Positions 1 through 11,023 of a DNA stretch of 64,000 nt are shown piece after piece. The notes under the pieces were generated by a model. That model made no database searches. It was not told the origin of the DNA and saw nothing but the letters and a program-made list of their open reading frames with translations. Source of the DNA: Galerina marginata (taxonomy: Eukaryota > Basidiomycota > Agaricomycetes > Agaricales > Galerinaceae); assembly GCA_023014335.1 (NCBI GenBank), contig JAECYW010000004.1, forward strand, positions 2,976,001 through 3,040,000. The letters are read 5' to 3'. The position numbers and the translations under genes are program-made. Every line of letters starts with the position of its first letter. Position 1 is the first letter of the stretch.

Positions 1-1759
1 CCTCCTCCTCGCACCCATCATCGAAGGCCTCCTCGGCGGCTGGTCCACCCTCCAATCCGCCACCTCCGCCTACCTCTCAGACTGCACCTCCCCCGGCTCC
101 CGCGCACCCATCTTCAGCCGCTTCCAGGGCGTCTTCTACCTCGGCTTCGCAGTGGGCCCGACTATCGGCGGCTGGCTCATCAAGCACCCCGTCTGGTGGA
201 TCAGCGGCAACAACGGGGGAGGCATGGCGGGCGGGCAGTCGGTCACGTCTGTTTTTTGGGTTGCGATCATGTGTTCCTTCGTCAATTTTATACTGTCCGT
301 GTTCGTCTTCCCCGAGTCTTTGGGGAAGAAGAAGCGGGCAGAGGCCGCTAGGGTAGAAGCTGCGAAGGGCAAGGCTACCGCGTCTGTTGAGGCGGCGGCG
401 GAAGAGGCTGCTACCGTTGTTGTCTTGGGCCCCGACACGGTGGAACCTAGAAAGGGACTGATAACGCGTTTCTTGAGCCCGCTAGCCGTGTTCCTGCCCG
501 TGATCGTGCTGGACCCGTCCCCGAATGGTATTGGCCTTCGCAAGAGACGCGATTGGAGCTTGACGATGCTTGGGATTGCGTTGTTCGGGTTCATGCTCTC
601 CACCGTGAGCTTCGATGTTCTTACTGGAGTGGAGTCCACTAAAGGCTAACGTTTGTGTACAGGGCTTATACCAGATCAAGTACCTCTATGCTGTTCACAC
701 ATACAACTGGGGTGCCGAGCAGCTGGGCTACTATATCTCCTTCATGGGCGGAGGCAGGGCCGTGTGGCTGCTGTTCCTTCTTCCCAGTGAGTTGCTCTAT
801 GTTATTTTTTCCTTGGACTGTCGCTGAATGTGGACTGCCACTGTAGCTCTCATCGGGTGGTTCAAGCCCAAACCCCTACCTGCTGAGCCCACCTCATCAA
901 ATACCAACGCAAACGTGGAAGGCAATCCAGCCCAACCAGCACCAGCAGCACCAGCACCAGGCAAGAAACCCAAACCCACCCGCGCCCAACTCGGCCGCGA
1001 GATCAAATTCGACCTCGTCGTCGCCCGGTGCTCTCTGCTAATCGACTTCATCTCACACACCCTCATCGCCATCCTGCCCGCGCCCTCCGGTGTCAGCACC
1101 ACATCCACATCCACAGCCTCAAGCACGACAGCAGCACCGGCGGGCGGGGTGGGCTACGAGAAGAGTCAAGCGCTCTTCGTGCTCGCGTCGTCGCTGAATG
1201 GGATGGGCAGCGGCGCGGTTCCGGCGATACATAGTCTTGCGCTGTGTATGATGCAGGTGCGGAGCTTGAATGCGGTCGATGGTGGTGGGCAGGAAGATAG
1301 TGCGAGGGAGGAAGAGGGCACGGGGGCGCTGTTTGGCGCGCTGGCGGTGTTGCAGGCTGTTGGGCAGATGATCCTTGGGGTGCGTTCTTGCTTAGCCTAA
1401 ATTAAAACCAAAACTGATTTGTGGTTTTATTTTTTTTATTTTACCTTGTATAGCCTATGCTGTTTGGACTGATCTACAGCGGCACCGTCGCGCACTTCCC
1501 CAAGACCATATTCGTCGTCGGAGCCGGGATCATGGTCTTCGCGCTCGCGATGATGCTCTGCGTGCGGAACCCCGTGCGGATGCCTCGTTCCCTGAGCTCC
1601 AGCTCCAGTTCCAGTCCGGGCGCCAATGCCAATGCGGGAGGCAAGCGGAGGAGGAGGGACGGGCAGGAGCGCGGTCGGTCGCGGGTGAGCAAGGACCTGA
1701 GGGGCGGCGCGGTTGCGTATCATGATTATGGGTCGACGACGGATGAGAGTAGCGTGTAG
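1..1759 (+). CDS. MFS transporter, 3' part (5' end outside window)
   Basis: Major facilitator superfamily membrane transporter, truncated by the left edge. Four exons can be joined in one frame: 2-604, 663-786, 847-1379 and 1454-1759, giving about 521 visible residues. The introns are 58, 60 and 74 bp with GTGAGC, GTGAGT and GTGCGT donors. Hydrophobic segments include FYLGFAVGPTIGGWLI near the start, two further helices around the phrase LTMLGIALFGFML, and a last helix FVVGAGIMVFALAMMLCV. Between helices lies an Ala/Glu/Lys-rich cytoplasmic loop, and the tail is Ser/Arg-rich and hydrophilic. The phrase KYLYAVHTYNWGAEQLGYY is shared in form with the second MFS gene at 51.3-53.6 kb, so the two are paralogues. 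The substrate cannot be read from the sequence; plasma membrane export of small molecules is typical of the family. Confidence 0.85.
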
Positions 1760-2102
1760 CTATAGAGTGCTTAGATCTGGTGGACGGAGGGATATCTAAA
1801 TTTTAAGTAATATGTATTATAGATCTTTGCATGGATTCGGGTAGATAGAATTATTTATTTGCAATTGCTGCAGCAAGATGAATGCAGCAACTTCGAATTG
1901 GGGCGTCCCACCTAAATCCTGCAAGCTTTCTTCGTCAACCCTGATACAAGTAAACCATTTCTTTCACGATATGTGGACGACTGGACTTCACCGTCTGTTC
2001 ACACTGGCAGCTCTTCAGTTCCAACGTGACAGTCATGCAGCCACCGGAGTTTTGAAAAATAGACGCCCGGTGGCGATTTGGTTTAAAGTTAGCACTAGTC
2101 CA
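1760..2102. other. Intergenic, 3' flank of MFS gene
   Basis: No supported gene. An 8-bp perfect inverted repeat (GCCACCGG at 2040-2047 and CCGGTGGC at 2067-2074, 19-nt loop) lies just before the repeat that starts near 2103. Confidence 0.5.
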
Positions 2103-2670
2103 CGGCGCTCAGTCGTCAACACTTATCACACAAGGGTTAGAGAGTAAAACCGCTCATTGGGTGCGTCAAAACCCAGTGGGAAAGCTACCAATGGCGGGAA
2201 CATGAACGAATTGTAAGAACTGAACAAAGCGTTGACCCAACACCAAACATCCTCCGAGTCCGACATCCCGCCTAACCCGCCGTTGACCTTCTTCTCGTGT
2301 CCACCGTAGGAAGTGAAACATACGTACCTTGGGAGATCGCCAAAACCGCTTAGACGTGAGGGGTGTGAAGCCACAGAGGTCACCACGAGAGATGGACGCT
2401 CCCTTGCAATTGCCTGTCAAAAACAACGCCGTTAGCGGGATGAAGACGGGTGCGGTGGGAAGGAGGCAGGGCGGGACATTACCAAGAGTGATAGAAGGGT
2501 CGCCAAGTGGGAGAGGGGGAGGAAGGAAGGCCTGGAAGATAGAGGTAGGAGGTCAAGATGGGAATAAAAGAAAGGCGGGGAGGGAGAGCCTTTTATATGT
2601 GTACGGCGTGGTGGCTGACCAACTTTCGTAGAGAAAGAAATGACGCAGGTGGTGATTTCGATCGAGACTG
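2103..2670 (-). repeat. Dispersed ~570 bp repeat, copy A
   Basis: Diverged direct copy of 8263-8827. The best conserved block includes the 19-mer GGGTTAGAGAGTAAAACCG and the stretch that follows it. Read on the minus strand, both copies have the same order: a CCAAT-like site, a TATAAAAGG box (about 2587-2595 here), a pyrimidine-rich leader, a possible donor (G|GTAATG), a possible acceptor (TTTGACAG), a short exon-like stretch that can encode ISRGDLCGF, and a GTACGT donor. This looks like the promoter and first exons of a duplicated gene. Stop codons and small indels differ between the copies and no family is recognised, so the element could equally be a non-coding transcript unit or a relic. 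Confidence 0.6.
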
Positions 2671-3612
2671 CGTCCTAAAGCACTTTGCATCGTTCTCGGT
2701 AATATTAACACCAGAAGACGCGGACGCGCAGAGTGGGAAACAGATGGGGAGAACTCTCAAAGGTCTGGACTCCGAAGCGCCGTGTTTTTCCTGCTTCATT
2801 TACGCCTGGGTAATGCAACAAGTACCTTGCAAACTGTACGCCTTTGGGAGATCGCCATCGCCTTTCGGATACTAGAAGCCTAACTGAGACCTCAATTCGT
2901 CGAAGGGTTTGACCATCACAGTCCTACGCCGACCTGAATACAGTCAAATTTTATATGAAGCAGTCAACAGTGATTACGCACTACTCGAGTATACCGTATC
3001 CAACATTGTCGCGTGGTTTATTACCGAACAGACAATCCGAGTTCACATTAGAGGTTAAGGAGGACGCTAAGCCTGCACTAGGGAAGGAAATGTTCAGACA
3101 ATTTTGATTGAGCCGGTGAGGCAGAGCACATACTATGGGTTGGCGTTCATCTTGGTCTTGTAATTTTACAGATCTGCATCACGTCTTCCAACTTCAAAGA
3201 AAGAAGACCTAGCAAACCAGAGCAAGATGTTCGACTGGGTCAGAGTACCGGTCGAAGTTTAGCTAGCGGAACATCGCGTCGTCATCAAACGGATGATTCG
3301 AGTGCATCATCTACAATGTATCTTGGATGTTGAAACGAATGTTTCTGTCGACGGGAGAACGGGGAGACGCTCAGCGGACGTTGTTGCGGGCCCGTGGGAT
3401 TCAGATGCCCCGTTCAGCCGGGGCCGTTGTCGTCAATTATGCCCATTTGGTAGTGTTGATCAACAGCTTTGAATAAATTGACTTGTCTCCTTGTCCCAAA
3501 ACCTTGCCCAAACCACCACCTAGTGGACATTGGATTCACTCCACTGTTCACTGCACAGTTCAGTATCACTGTCGGTCTTTCGCTCGCCTCATGTCATTCC
3601 CTCAAGCTGCCA
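2671..3612. other. Intergenic, no gene supported
   Basis: About 940 bp of mixed-composition sequence with only short ORFs that lack convincing splice partners. It includes the upstream region of the HNH_2-type gene. The in-frame stretch before 3613 opens on TTG, so it is not counted as coding. Confidence 0.4.
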
Positions 3613-4791
3613 ATGACGTCCCTCCATCTGGACCGTACAAGTCATATCCCCGATACCACAGAAATACTTGAGCTCCACATCGAGTCCACTTCCGTTCGTC
3701 TCTATCCTGAAATCAGATCAGCCATTCTCGACGACAACCTCGCTGTTCTATCCATGACCCCCGGCGCTGACTCACCATCTACGAGCTGGTGGATATGCCT
3801 TCTCCAAGGATCTGTTCACGAGTTCGCTCGATTTTCTGGCAAAGAGGCGTCTACATGGTTGATCGATATTGCCCATGATATTTGCGATCCTGCCGATCGC
3901 CGTGGGTTTTTGGAGGTATGGCGGAAGGAGCAGCAACAGTGGCACTCTGTTTCTACCACAGACCCGTTAATTGCATCGATCTACCGCTACGTTCTTCCGG
4001 TCGGAATTACGGTCGGTCTCTCGAAAATCAGTGCGCGTGCGCGGAAGTCTATTACCTCTGCGCATGGGAGCCCAAGCACCATGGCTGATCGCGTAAAGAC
4101 GCGCGATAAACTGTGCTGGGTGACGGGGTTTGATGATCCCCTAGTGAATAGTCATATTTGTCCCAAGCGCATGGGGGATCATATTGGGCGAATCATCTTC
4201 CGCACTTTCACATCTCTCCCACTCCCTCCAAACCTCTCAATCTACAACGAAATTTTTGGCTTCTGTTTGACGGAGACACTCAATGCATGGTTTGATAAAT
4301 ATGACATGGGCTTCCGTTACGTCTCCCCGGTGAGGAGTTTTTCTCCTCTATTAAATTTTCATTGATCAACCGCTCAGGACAAGTATGAGTGTCATATGTT
4401 CCCTGTTGAACCAGCTGATGTGGAATATACGATATATGGAAGAGCGCCGAAACCGAAACCGCCACACCTCCCTGCCATCCATGGGTTCCGTGTAAGCCCT
4501 CCCCAGCCCGAGCTCAGTAACGTTCCTCCTCCCGGACTCTTTCGCTGGCATTACCTTCAATGCGTAATCAAGAGATTCGCCCACGAGGATTACAAAAATC
4601 TCAAGAATATTAAATTTTCCGAGTTACCTCTACGTATGGAGGGGGACTCTGATGATGGTGGCACAGACAGTGAGGCGGAGTGGCCGTCATTGGCTTTGGA
4701 TCTTGGGAGAGTTGTGAAGAATGACTTGGAGGAGCGTGATGAGCGCAACCGAGCGGTTGCAACATGGATCTCAACCGTGACGACAGTGTAA
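3613..4791 (+). CDS. HNH_2-type nuclease domain protein
   Basis: Two exons, 3613-4329 and 4378-4791, joined over a 48 bp intron, give 376 residues. The start is the first ATG in frame. Around residues 155-240 it has the pattern seen in basidiomycete HNH_2 (PF13391) proteins: RDKLCWVTG, DPLVNSHICPKRMGDH, a long spacer, LNAWFDKYDMGFRYVSP and, after the intron, DKYECHMF. The SHI and downstream aromatic/His positions fit the beta-beta-alpha-metal fold, although not every canonical His/Asn can be placed by eye. The N-terminal half (ELHIESTSVRLYPEIRSAIL) belongs to the same fungal architecture and the C-terminus is acidic. These families are expanded in Agaricomycetes and their role is unknown. A fragment of a second copy lies 50 bp downstream. 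Confidence 0.7.
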
Positions 4792-4844
4792 ATCCTGCCT
4801 TGTATCATGTATATGAAAAAAATCAGATACTTGAGCCCAGCGAG

Positions 4845-4985
4845 TCTTCGCATCAATTCCACTTCCGTCTGTCTCTATCCTGTACTGCAACCAAGCATTT
4901 CCGACGACATCCTCGCCGCCGCCACAGCCGTGAGCAAGGTTAAGCCTGTGATTTTCAGGTTTGCAGCCCGACGCAATATGTCATA
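4845..4985 (+). pseudogene. Fragment of an HNH_2-type paralogue
   Basis: On the plus strand about 4852-4940 reads INSTSVCLYPVLQPSISDD, which parallels the intact gene's IESTSVRLYPEIRSAILDD at 3679-3735. Identity is also clear at DNA level (TCCACTTCCGT followed by GTCTCTATCCTG). A second short match (TTGTCTCCTTGTCC) lies at 5034-5047 and at 3484-3497. No nuclease region follows: the sequence runs into the ankyrin-MYND gene. It is read as the remnant of a local duplication of the N-terminal part of the gene. Confidence 0.5.
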
Positions 4986-5068
4986 ATTTTTGAAATTTAC
5001 AATAAATCCCGTCGATCGTAAATTTACATGTAATTGTCTCCTTGTCCTCGAACCACCTCCTGTAAGAA

Positions 5069-6519
5069 ATGTCCCTCCAGTCAAGCAGACGCGCCTCACC
5101 GCATTCCGGAAACGGCGATGGTGGGCTCGTTGTAACCCAGGAAATGAAGGACATCCTCGCTGCAGAGCCAGGCTTCATCAAGGCGAAAAAGGGCGGGCAG
5201 AGGCTTCGTCACCTATACGTCAATGGTGCGCATAAATATATCTCAGGTCTGCACGCTCAACTCGCTTAATATCTATCTATATACACAGGAAGCTTGAGAC
5301 TAAACCCAGGGAGGTTCTCCACATTTGCCCAGTATTGCTTCATCGGCGAACCAAACGCTGTCCGACAAGTATGTGCACCACAGTCAATACGACTCTCATA
5401 AATTCCTACCGATTTCTAGGAAGTCGAGGCAGGGAGAGCTCCAGATCTCGACCGCACCGAAACGCCATACAGGTTTGGCTATGCCACCCTCATCGTCGCA
5501 GGTGCTCAGCGAATCCTCACGAGTGGAACCAGGCATATGGACGTCCTCAAATATCTCATTTCACTGGGTCTCCCTGTTGACGTCCCGGACATAGTTGGTT
5601 TTACCGCTCTGTTCCACGCTATTGCCAGTGACGCTCCTAAACTCGATCTCGCTCGGGCCCTTTTGGAAGCTGGCTCTAACGTGAATTACCAAAACCGCTA
5701 TGGTGAAGTGCCTCTCTTTGGCGCGTTCATGAAGAGAAGTATGGACGGACTTGACTTGCTCATGGAATTCGGGGCCGATTTGGATATTGCAGAGGCGGAT
5801 GGGATGACGCCGAGGAGGGAAATGCTGTCGTTTGGCCCAGAGACCACTGCGATCGTGCAGAAATGGGTCAGGAGAAGGGCAGGGGAGGAGGCGCCAATGG
5901 TTGAAAAACTGTGCGATCACTGCCAGCGCACCGACGCGCCGTTGAAGAATTGTGGCAGATGCCATGCTGCGCGGTACTGCTCTACCGAATGTCAACGTAC
6001 GTCTACTCCTTTCTCCAGCCCATTCAATTACGCATGCTGGGTGTTCTAGGTAAAGCATGGTCCGGACACAAGCAGATGTGCATGCCTTTCTCCGCCTCCA
6101 ATACCTTAGCTTTCAAGCCTTTCTACGAGCAAAATTACAGCCTTCAACCCAACCAAGAGATAGCAAACAAAGTACTAGGGATCAACACCCCGACGCCCGA
6201 GGCTCACCGCCGCGGGGCCCACGTACCAAAGCGTATCGACTCAGAGTCCAAGAACCTCATCATCAAAGTGCAGGTCCCGTACGACATCTCCACGAAAAAG
6301 GCGCTCCCAGGCGGAAACCCATTGCTCGTGTATACCAAGAAGCGCGACTTCGTGTGTCACATTAAGAGGAACGACAACCCCGCGGCCTACGACCAGCTCT
6401 CGAAGATCATCGAAGAGAAAGGTGTTGGTGGTGGGAAGGCGTACTTTGCCGCTGAGCTGAAGAGCAGAGACGAGCTTATTGTGAAAGTTTCTGAAGTCCT
6501 GGCTGAGCAGCCGTTCTAG
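5069..6519 (+). CDS. Ankyrin-repeat and MYND zinc-finger protein
   Basis: Four exons (5069-5246, 5289-5368, 5420-5996, 6050-6519) encode about 434 residues. Residues 120-225 form two to three ankyrin repeats (VDVPDIVGFTALFHAIA, ALLEAGSNVNYQNRYGEVPL, LLMEFGADLDIAEADGMTP). A MYND finger follows at about 251-290: CDHC, CGRC, YCSTECQ, then WSGHKQMC across the last intron, with all zinc ligands present. The C-terminal ~150 residues have no recognised domain. Ankyrin-MYND proteins are common in mushroom genomes and act as protein-protein adaptors; no specific partner can be inferred. Intron phases are consistent and there is no sign of decay. Confidence 0.85.
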
Positions 6520-8262
6520 GATCCCTGGTGCATTTCGTGTTTTGTCTCCGTTGATACTTGCCTTTTGAGTGCCGGAAAATTCACTGTATAACATCATCAT
6601 GTATTTATCTCTTATTTGCAGAAGATTCCCCATTTCATACATCCCTTTCGCTGAGTCCTACTCCGACCCCTCAAAGTGACGGCAATGCAGAATCCAGTAC
6701 TTAGGTTGGAAGTGGAAACGCAGCCAGATGCTTGATATTCAAACTGTCAATATGTTTCATGGTGTAGGGGTTACATGGCAAAGCAGTTTGTAGTGAGCAC
6801 CTTACAGTCCTAGTGCGAAAAGCTATTAACAGAAAGAAACTGAACAATAATGTCACCTGCCGACACATCCTGAAGAAACCAATCGCCGATACTAGAACCC
6901 ACAGAAAGACAATGGTACCAACACTTCCTGTTCGCCGTACCCTCGACGACAATTTTTCCAGTGGCCACCTCATTTGTAGAGATCGGCCAGGTTGTCCAGT
7001 TCGGTTGCGGACATGGGCAGATCTGGGACCAGTGCAGAGAGGCCGAGAGCTTACAAGTACTCGTGCTGGCAAAAAAAAAAAGGCTTTAAAAGTTAGCGAC
7101 AACCAACAAGCATTCAATCAGGGACTCTCACTAGTTCTTTTATTCCCAACCATGAAAGGGTGACCTGTAGGAAATTAATTAACTTCAAGTCGACGACAAG
7201 CATAGATTATCGGTACATCGTCCTTCACAAAGGTAGTTTTCATAGGGGGGATAGTCTGTGGATGGTAAGCATTGGGTGACATCACTTTCTGGACAGGATA
7301 AGACTGGGTCATGAGCCGCTGACCTGGCCCATTCCTACAGCTAACCGACGTCAGGTACAAAAATTCTTCAACGGTAAAAGCTTACCACCAAGTTTTTATT
7401 TTCCAATCCCACTTCGCCACGAGTAGCATTGCGGCGTAAAGGATGTTGTCGAACATATACCCTTCGGCTGCTTCCGATTGGCAACCCTAGAAAAATTACA
7501 AAGGGTAAAGTAGACTGACTGAAAAGCTTTCGACGCTGTTCATCGAAGTCGGAGACAATCAAGAGCTCCTGATTCTCAAATTGGAGATCTGAAAAAGCGG
7601 AAGATTCGTATCACATCTGACTGTGCAGGGATTTAACGAAGGACGGGAGGTCAAAACGCGCACGAACAGATCGATGCAATTGGACAGGGCACATATGCTG
7701 TGATGCTGATACAATATACTCTTTCCTTGCATCGATTTCCCTAATTGCGAGTCTCCATCCCGTCCTTCGAGCAATGCCTGGCGAATGTGGATATCATGTC
7801 AATGTCCAAGTCGGTTAAGTAACCGGGCATCGTAAGACCATGGCGATGCATTCAATCGAGTCTATATACCAGAAAGCGAGGGTCTACCAGAGTTGCGAGG
7901 CTTTCAACTGAGATTGTTGAACCCGCTCCAGTTGGTTCAGTTGATTGAGTCCATGGACTGGCGATCATGGTGACGACTCGGAGTTGTGGCTGTAACGAGA
8001 GTCAAGCGAGTGCGCGAGTGCTCCTAGCACCATGTTATCCGATGGGAATCTGCCTCAGGCTAGCTTGGTCCACTGTAAGCAACGACGGGAGAGGGCGGCA
8101 TGTTGTCGCGATTCAAAGTTTAAGGACGACTGGTCACTGTACCAGCCGGCCATCTTACGTCATACACGTGAGCGACGCGACATAGGGGCTAAATGTCTGT
8201 TACTATTAGGCAGGCCGCAGCGTTCAGTAGTTTTGCCGCACTCGCGTTTATGTATAAAATTT
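6520..8262. other. Gene-poor stretch, no gene supported
   Basis: Only short unspliced ORFs on both strands without recognisable domains or matching splice partners. One ORF on the minus strand (7117-6701) is Leu/Phe/Arg-rich but has no domain. No repeat or transposon ends were seen. Confidence 0.4.
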
Positions 8263-8827
8263 GCCGCGCAGTCGTCAACACTCTTAAACTTATCACACAA
8301 GGGTTAGAGAGTAAAACCGCTCATTGGGTGCGTCAAAACCCAGTGGGAAAGCTACCAATGGCGGGAACATGCACGAAAGTAAGAACTGAACAAAGCGTTT
8401 CCCGACACCAAACGTCCTCCGACATCCCGCCTAACCCGCCATTGACCTCCTTCTCGTTTCCACCGTAGGAAGGAAAACATACGTACCTTGGAGGTCGCCA
8501 AAGCCGCTTAGACATGGGGTTGCGAAGCCACAGAGGTCACCACGAGAGATGAACGCCTCCAATGCCTGTCAGATAGACGATGTTAGTAGGGTGATTGGGA
8601 TGCGGTAGAAGGGAGAAAGGCGAGACGTTACCGAGCGTGGTGGAAGGGTCGCCTAGTGCTAGAGAGGGGAGGAGGCCTGGGGTGGTGGAGGTAGGAGGTC
8701 AAGATGGGAAGAAACGAAAGGAGAGGATGGATGGCCTTTTATATCTCCTGGGCGGCGTGGCTGACCAATTTCTGTATTTGACTTTTGCGGTATAGGTCGT
8801 GACGCGACTAGGTAATTTCGATCGGGC
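8263..8827 (-). repeat. Dispersed ~570 bp repeat, copy B
   Basis: Second copy of the repeat at 2103-2670, same orientation, about 6.16 kb away. It shares the long block starting at AGTCGTCAACACT, the exon-like segment with acceptor CTGACAG and donor GTACGT, and the minus-strand TATAAAAGG box near 8727-8735 with an inverted CCAAT (GACCAAT) beyond it. A conserved phrase can be read as ISRGDLCGF in both copies but in different frames relative to the upstream exon. At least one copy is therefore not a working protein gene. Confidence 0.6.
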
Positions 8828-10308
8828 TACATACTAATGCGCCGTGCACGCCATGCAGTAAATCGTTGAAGCCAGACGACACGCAGAACACGAGAGAATT
8901 TGGAGTCAAACAGTGACCGTTTAGACGGCGAATGGCGTTCAAGGTCGACGGGAAGACTTTAAACTTCAAGTTCGACCATCCATTAATTGATCTTTGGTCC
9001 TGGCGAGGAGCATTTCTTGTGAACGCGGGTTTCCGCTTTTCTAGATAGGGCAGTTCGACCTGTCCTTAAGTCCTTCAGGACAGTATCAAGCCGATGTTTC
9101 GAACTGCCAAGCTCTACGGGAGTTCCAAAAAGCAAATAAAAGAGTTCGGGCTCTGAATGAGTACGACGCAACGATGGAGGGCTGAAGAAGCAGCTATATG
9201 TGCATTTAACATTCAGAGCCCGAGTTATAGCAAAATATGCAGGATCTAGCCGAAGGATAGAAGTACTTAGATGCAAGAGGGCGAGCCAACTGAACTGAGA
9301 ACTCGCCAAGTCTTGGAGAAAAGCAGCGAGAGAGTCCTTAACTGAAAAATATAACATTATGTTAGATCATGTTCCCAAATTTTTTCTTCCATACCCCTTG
9401 TCCTCTTCGCAAACGCCCGCCGGGTGCGTGAAGAGAGTAACCTGTTAGCTAATTGTGCACAATCTGGGCTTGACAGAGTTTCGAAGCTGCGGGGATAAGT
9501 GTCGTAAGACTGGAGAGGCGCCGGTGCCAATGCTGTCATAGGAGGGCTCGCTGGATCGAGGCCGTTTAAATTTGGTCTGACTGGATAGCGAAAACAAGAC
9601 ATCCGTCCATCTCGCCACTGATTGGGGGCGCAGACAATAGGGCATCATCATATACTGGAATGACCGGCGGTGGGTCTGACAAGCAGTTCACTGGGACATC
9701 TGTTCATAAAATTTGAACAGATTTCAAAATGCACCACATTGAATATATTTCTTACCTTGCACATCAGAGAGGGCTCCGAGTCTGAGTAGGCGCTAATGCT
9801 AGATTAGTGCCCGAGAAATCAGGATGATCAGAAAGGCCGCACTGCAATTGCTGTCCACTAGAGGAGAAATTTGGATAAGTAGCTGGGCCATATTATTTAG
9901 GATGCTCGACATCGCCCTAGCCGACAGGTGATGCTTTGTTGATGGCATTGAAGCAGGAATGGAAGAAAGCGTCAAGACAGTCATTGCACTTTCCAGTCAT
10001 TTTGTGGATTGACTACTGTATAGTTCTTCGGGGGAGAATCCAGGAAGCGAGAGGAGATGCGCTCCTTTGGTCAACTGAGTTATATCTAGAAGCTTTCAAC
10101 CGGCACGTGAACAGTGAACACCAGCGCTTAATGTGCCTGGTGGTACACAATTTGGAACGCTGAACCTGTCGCCTTCTTATATTCTTTTGTCCTGATGCCA
10201 ATCTACCTGCAGACTGAACCTTTGCATTAAATTTGCTTATCCAACACCGCCAAGTAAGCCTTTGACATATGTTCGGCCGATGAACAGCCTGACTCCAATG
10301 GACAACAG
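8828..10308. other. Gene-poor stretch upstream of a MYND relic
   Basis: No intact gene recognised. Unspliced ORFs at 9357-8983 (minus) and 9936-10163 (plus) are protein-like in composition but have no recognisable domain. The plus-strand ORF could be a remnant of the 5' part of the MYND-finger relic that follows. A 14-bp inverted repeat at 9146-9223 is listed separately. Confidence 0.4.
9146..9223. repeat. 14-bp perfect inverted repeat
   Basis: TCGGGCTCTGAATG at 9146-9159 and its exact reverse complement CATTCAGAGCCCGA at 9210-9223 are separated by 50 nt. It could form a hairpin in RNA or be a remnant of transposon ends. No function is shown. Confidence 0.55.
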
Positions 10309-10561
10309 ATGAACAAGCCGAACAAAACAGAGGTACGATTGACCTCCTGCAGTACGTGCTTGCATGTTTCAAAGGGCGAAATTATGCGGTGCGCAAAGGT
10401 GCAAGGCGATCACCTACTGTGTGAGTTAATAGGTTCCTTTTTTGATATCGTTCGCTGTCTTATTTTTGTTTTATTTTTATTTTTTAAATTTCTAGGGCAA
10501 GGACTGCCGGAAAAAAGATTGGAAGAACCATAAGCCTTTTTTGCACCGAAGTTACAAGTGA
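10309..10561 (+). pseudogene. MYND zinc-finger relic with a frameshift
   Basis: The first part reads SCSTCLHVSKGEIMRCAK from 10345. One extra base near 10399 shifts the frame, and the other frame then reads CKAITYC up to a GTGAGT donor at 10421. After a 75 bp intron ending TTTCTAG the second exon (10496-10561) reads GKDCRKKDWKNHKPFLHRSYK and stops. Joined by eye this is a MYND finger (CxxC, RCxxC, YCxxxC, WxxHK), but it needs a one-base correction and its last zinc-ligand Cys is missing. It differs from the intact MYND gene at 5.1-6.5 kb, so it is not a simple copy of it. Confidence 0.6.
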
Positions 10562-11023
10562 ACGTCAAGCTGGGAGGCTAGAAAATAACAAACTCGCCAT
10601 TGATTATGACCGTAAAAACCTCATCGTCATCATCAGCCTTGCGTTGAAACGCCTGATAGTCGATCGCGTCATAGAAGAGGCCAAGCGGACCAAGCGGTCG
10701 CAAATGCGCGCTGGCTCAATATCTCAACAACGGTATTCGTATTATCGACATTGGAGCGCCTTAAACAGCGGGAAGCTTGGACAAGGCAGAATCGTGCTCA
10801 GTACAGACGATGAAGTTTGAAGACACACCTGGGAGGCATTTTGGAGGAACCACAGCGCGTCTGTCTGGCCCTCGTTTCCCAGGTGGCCATCGGGTAGCTC
10901 ATTGCGGCAGACAATTTAACTGGGGAAGTGGGGTCCATGGAAATGATCACCCACCAATTTCAGTGGCCATCCCAGGAGCAGGCAAAAGCTATTCGTCTAA
11001 TCAAAGAAGAGGACATTGTCAAG
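10562..11023. other. Intergenic, no gene supported
   Basis: Short region between the MYND relic and the 3' end of the kinase gene. It holds one 85-codon ORF without recognisable features. Confidence 0.4.

Noticed and set aside
6701..7117. 138-codon minus-strand ORF
   Set aside because: Composition is Leu/Arg-rich without a domain, and plus-strand ORFs cover the same bases. No support for coding.
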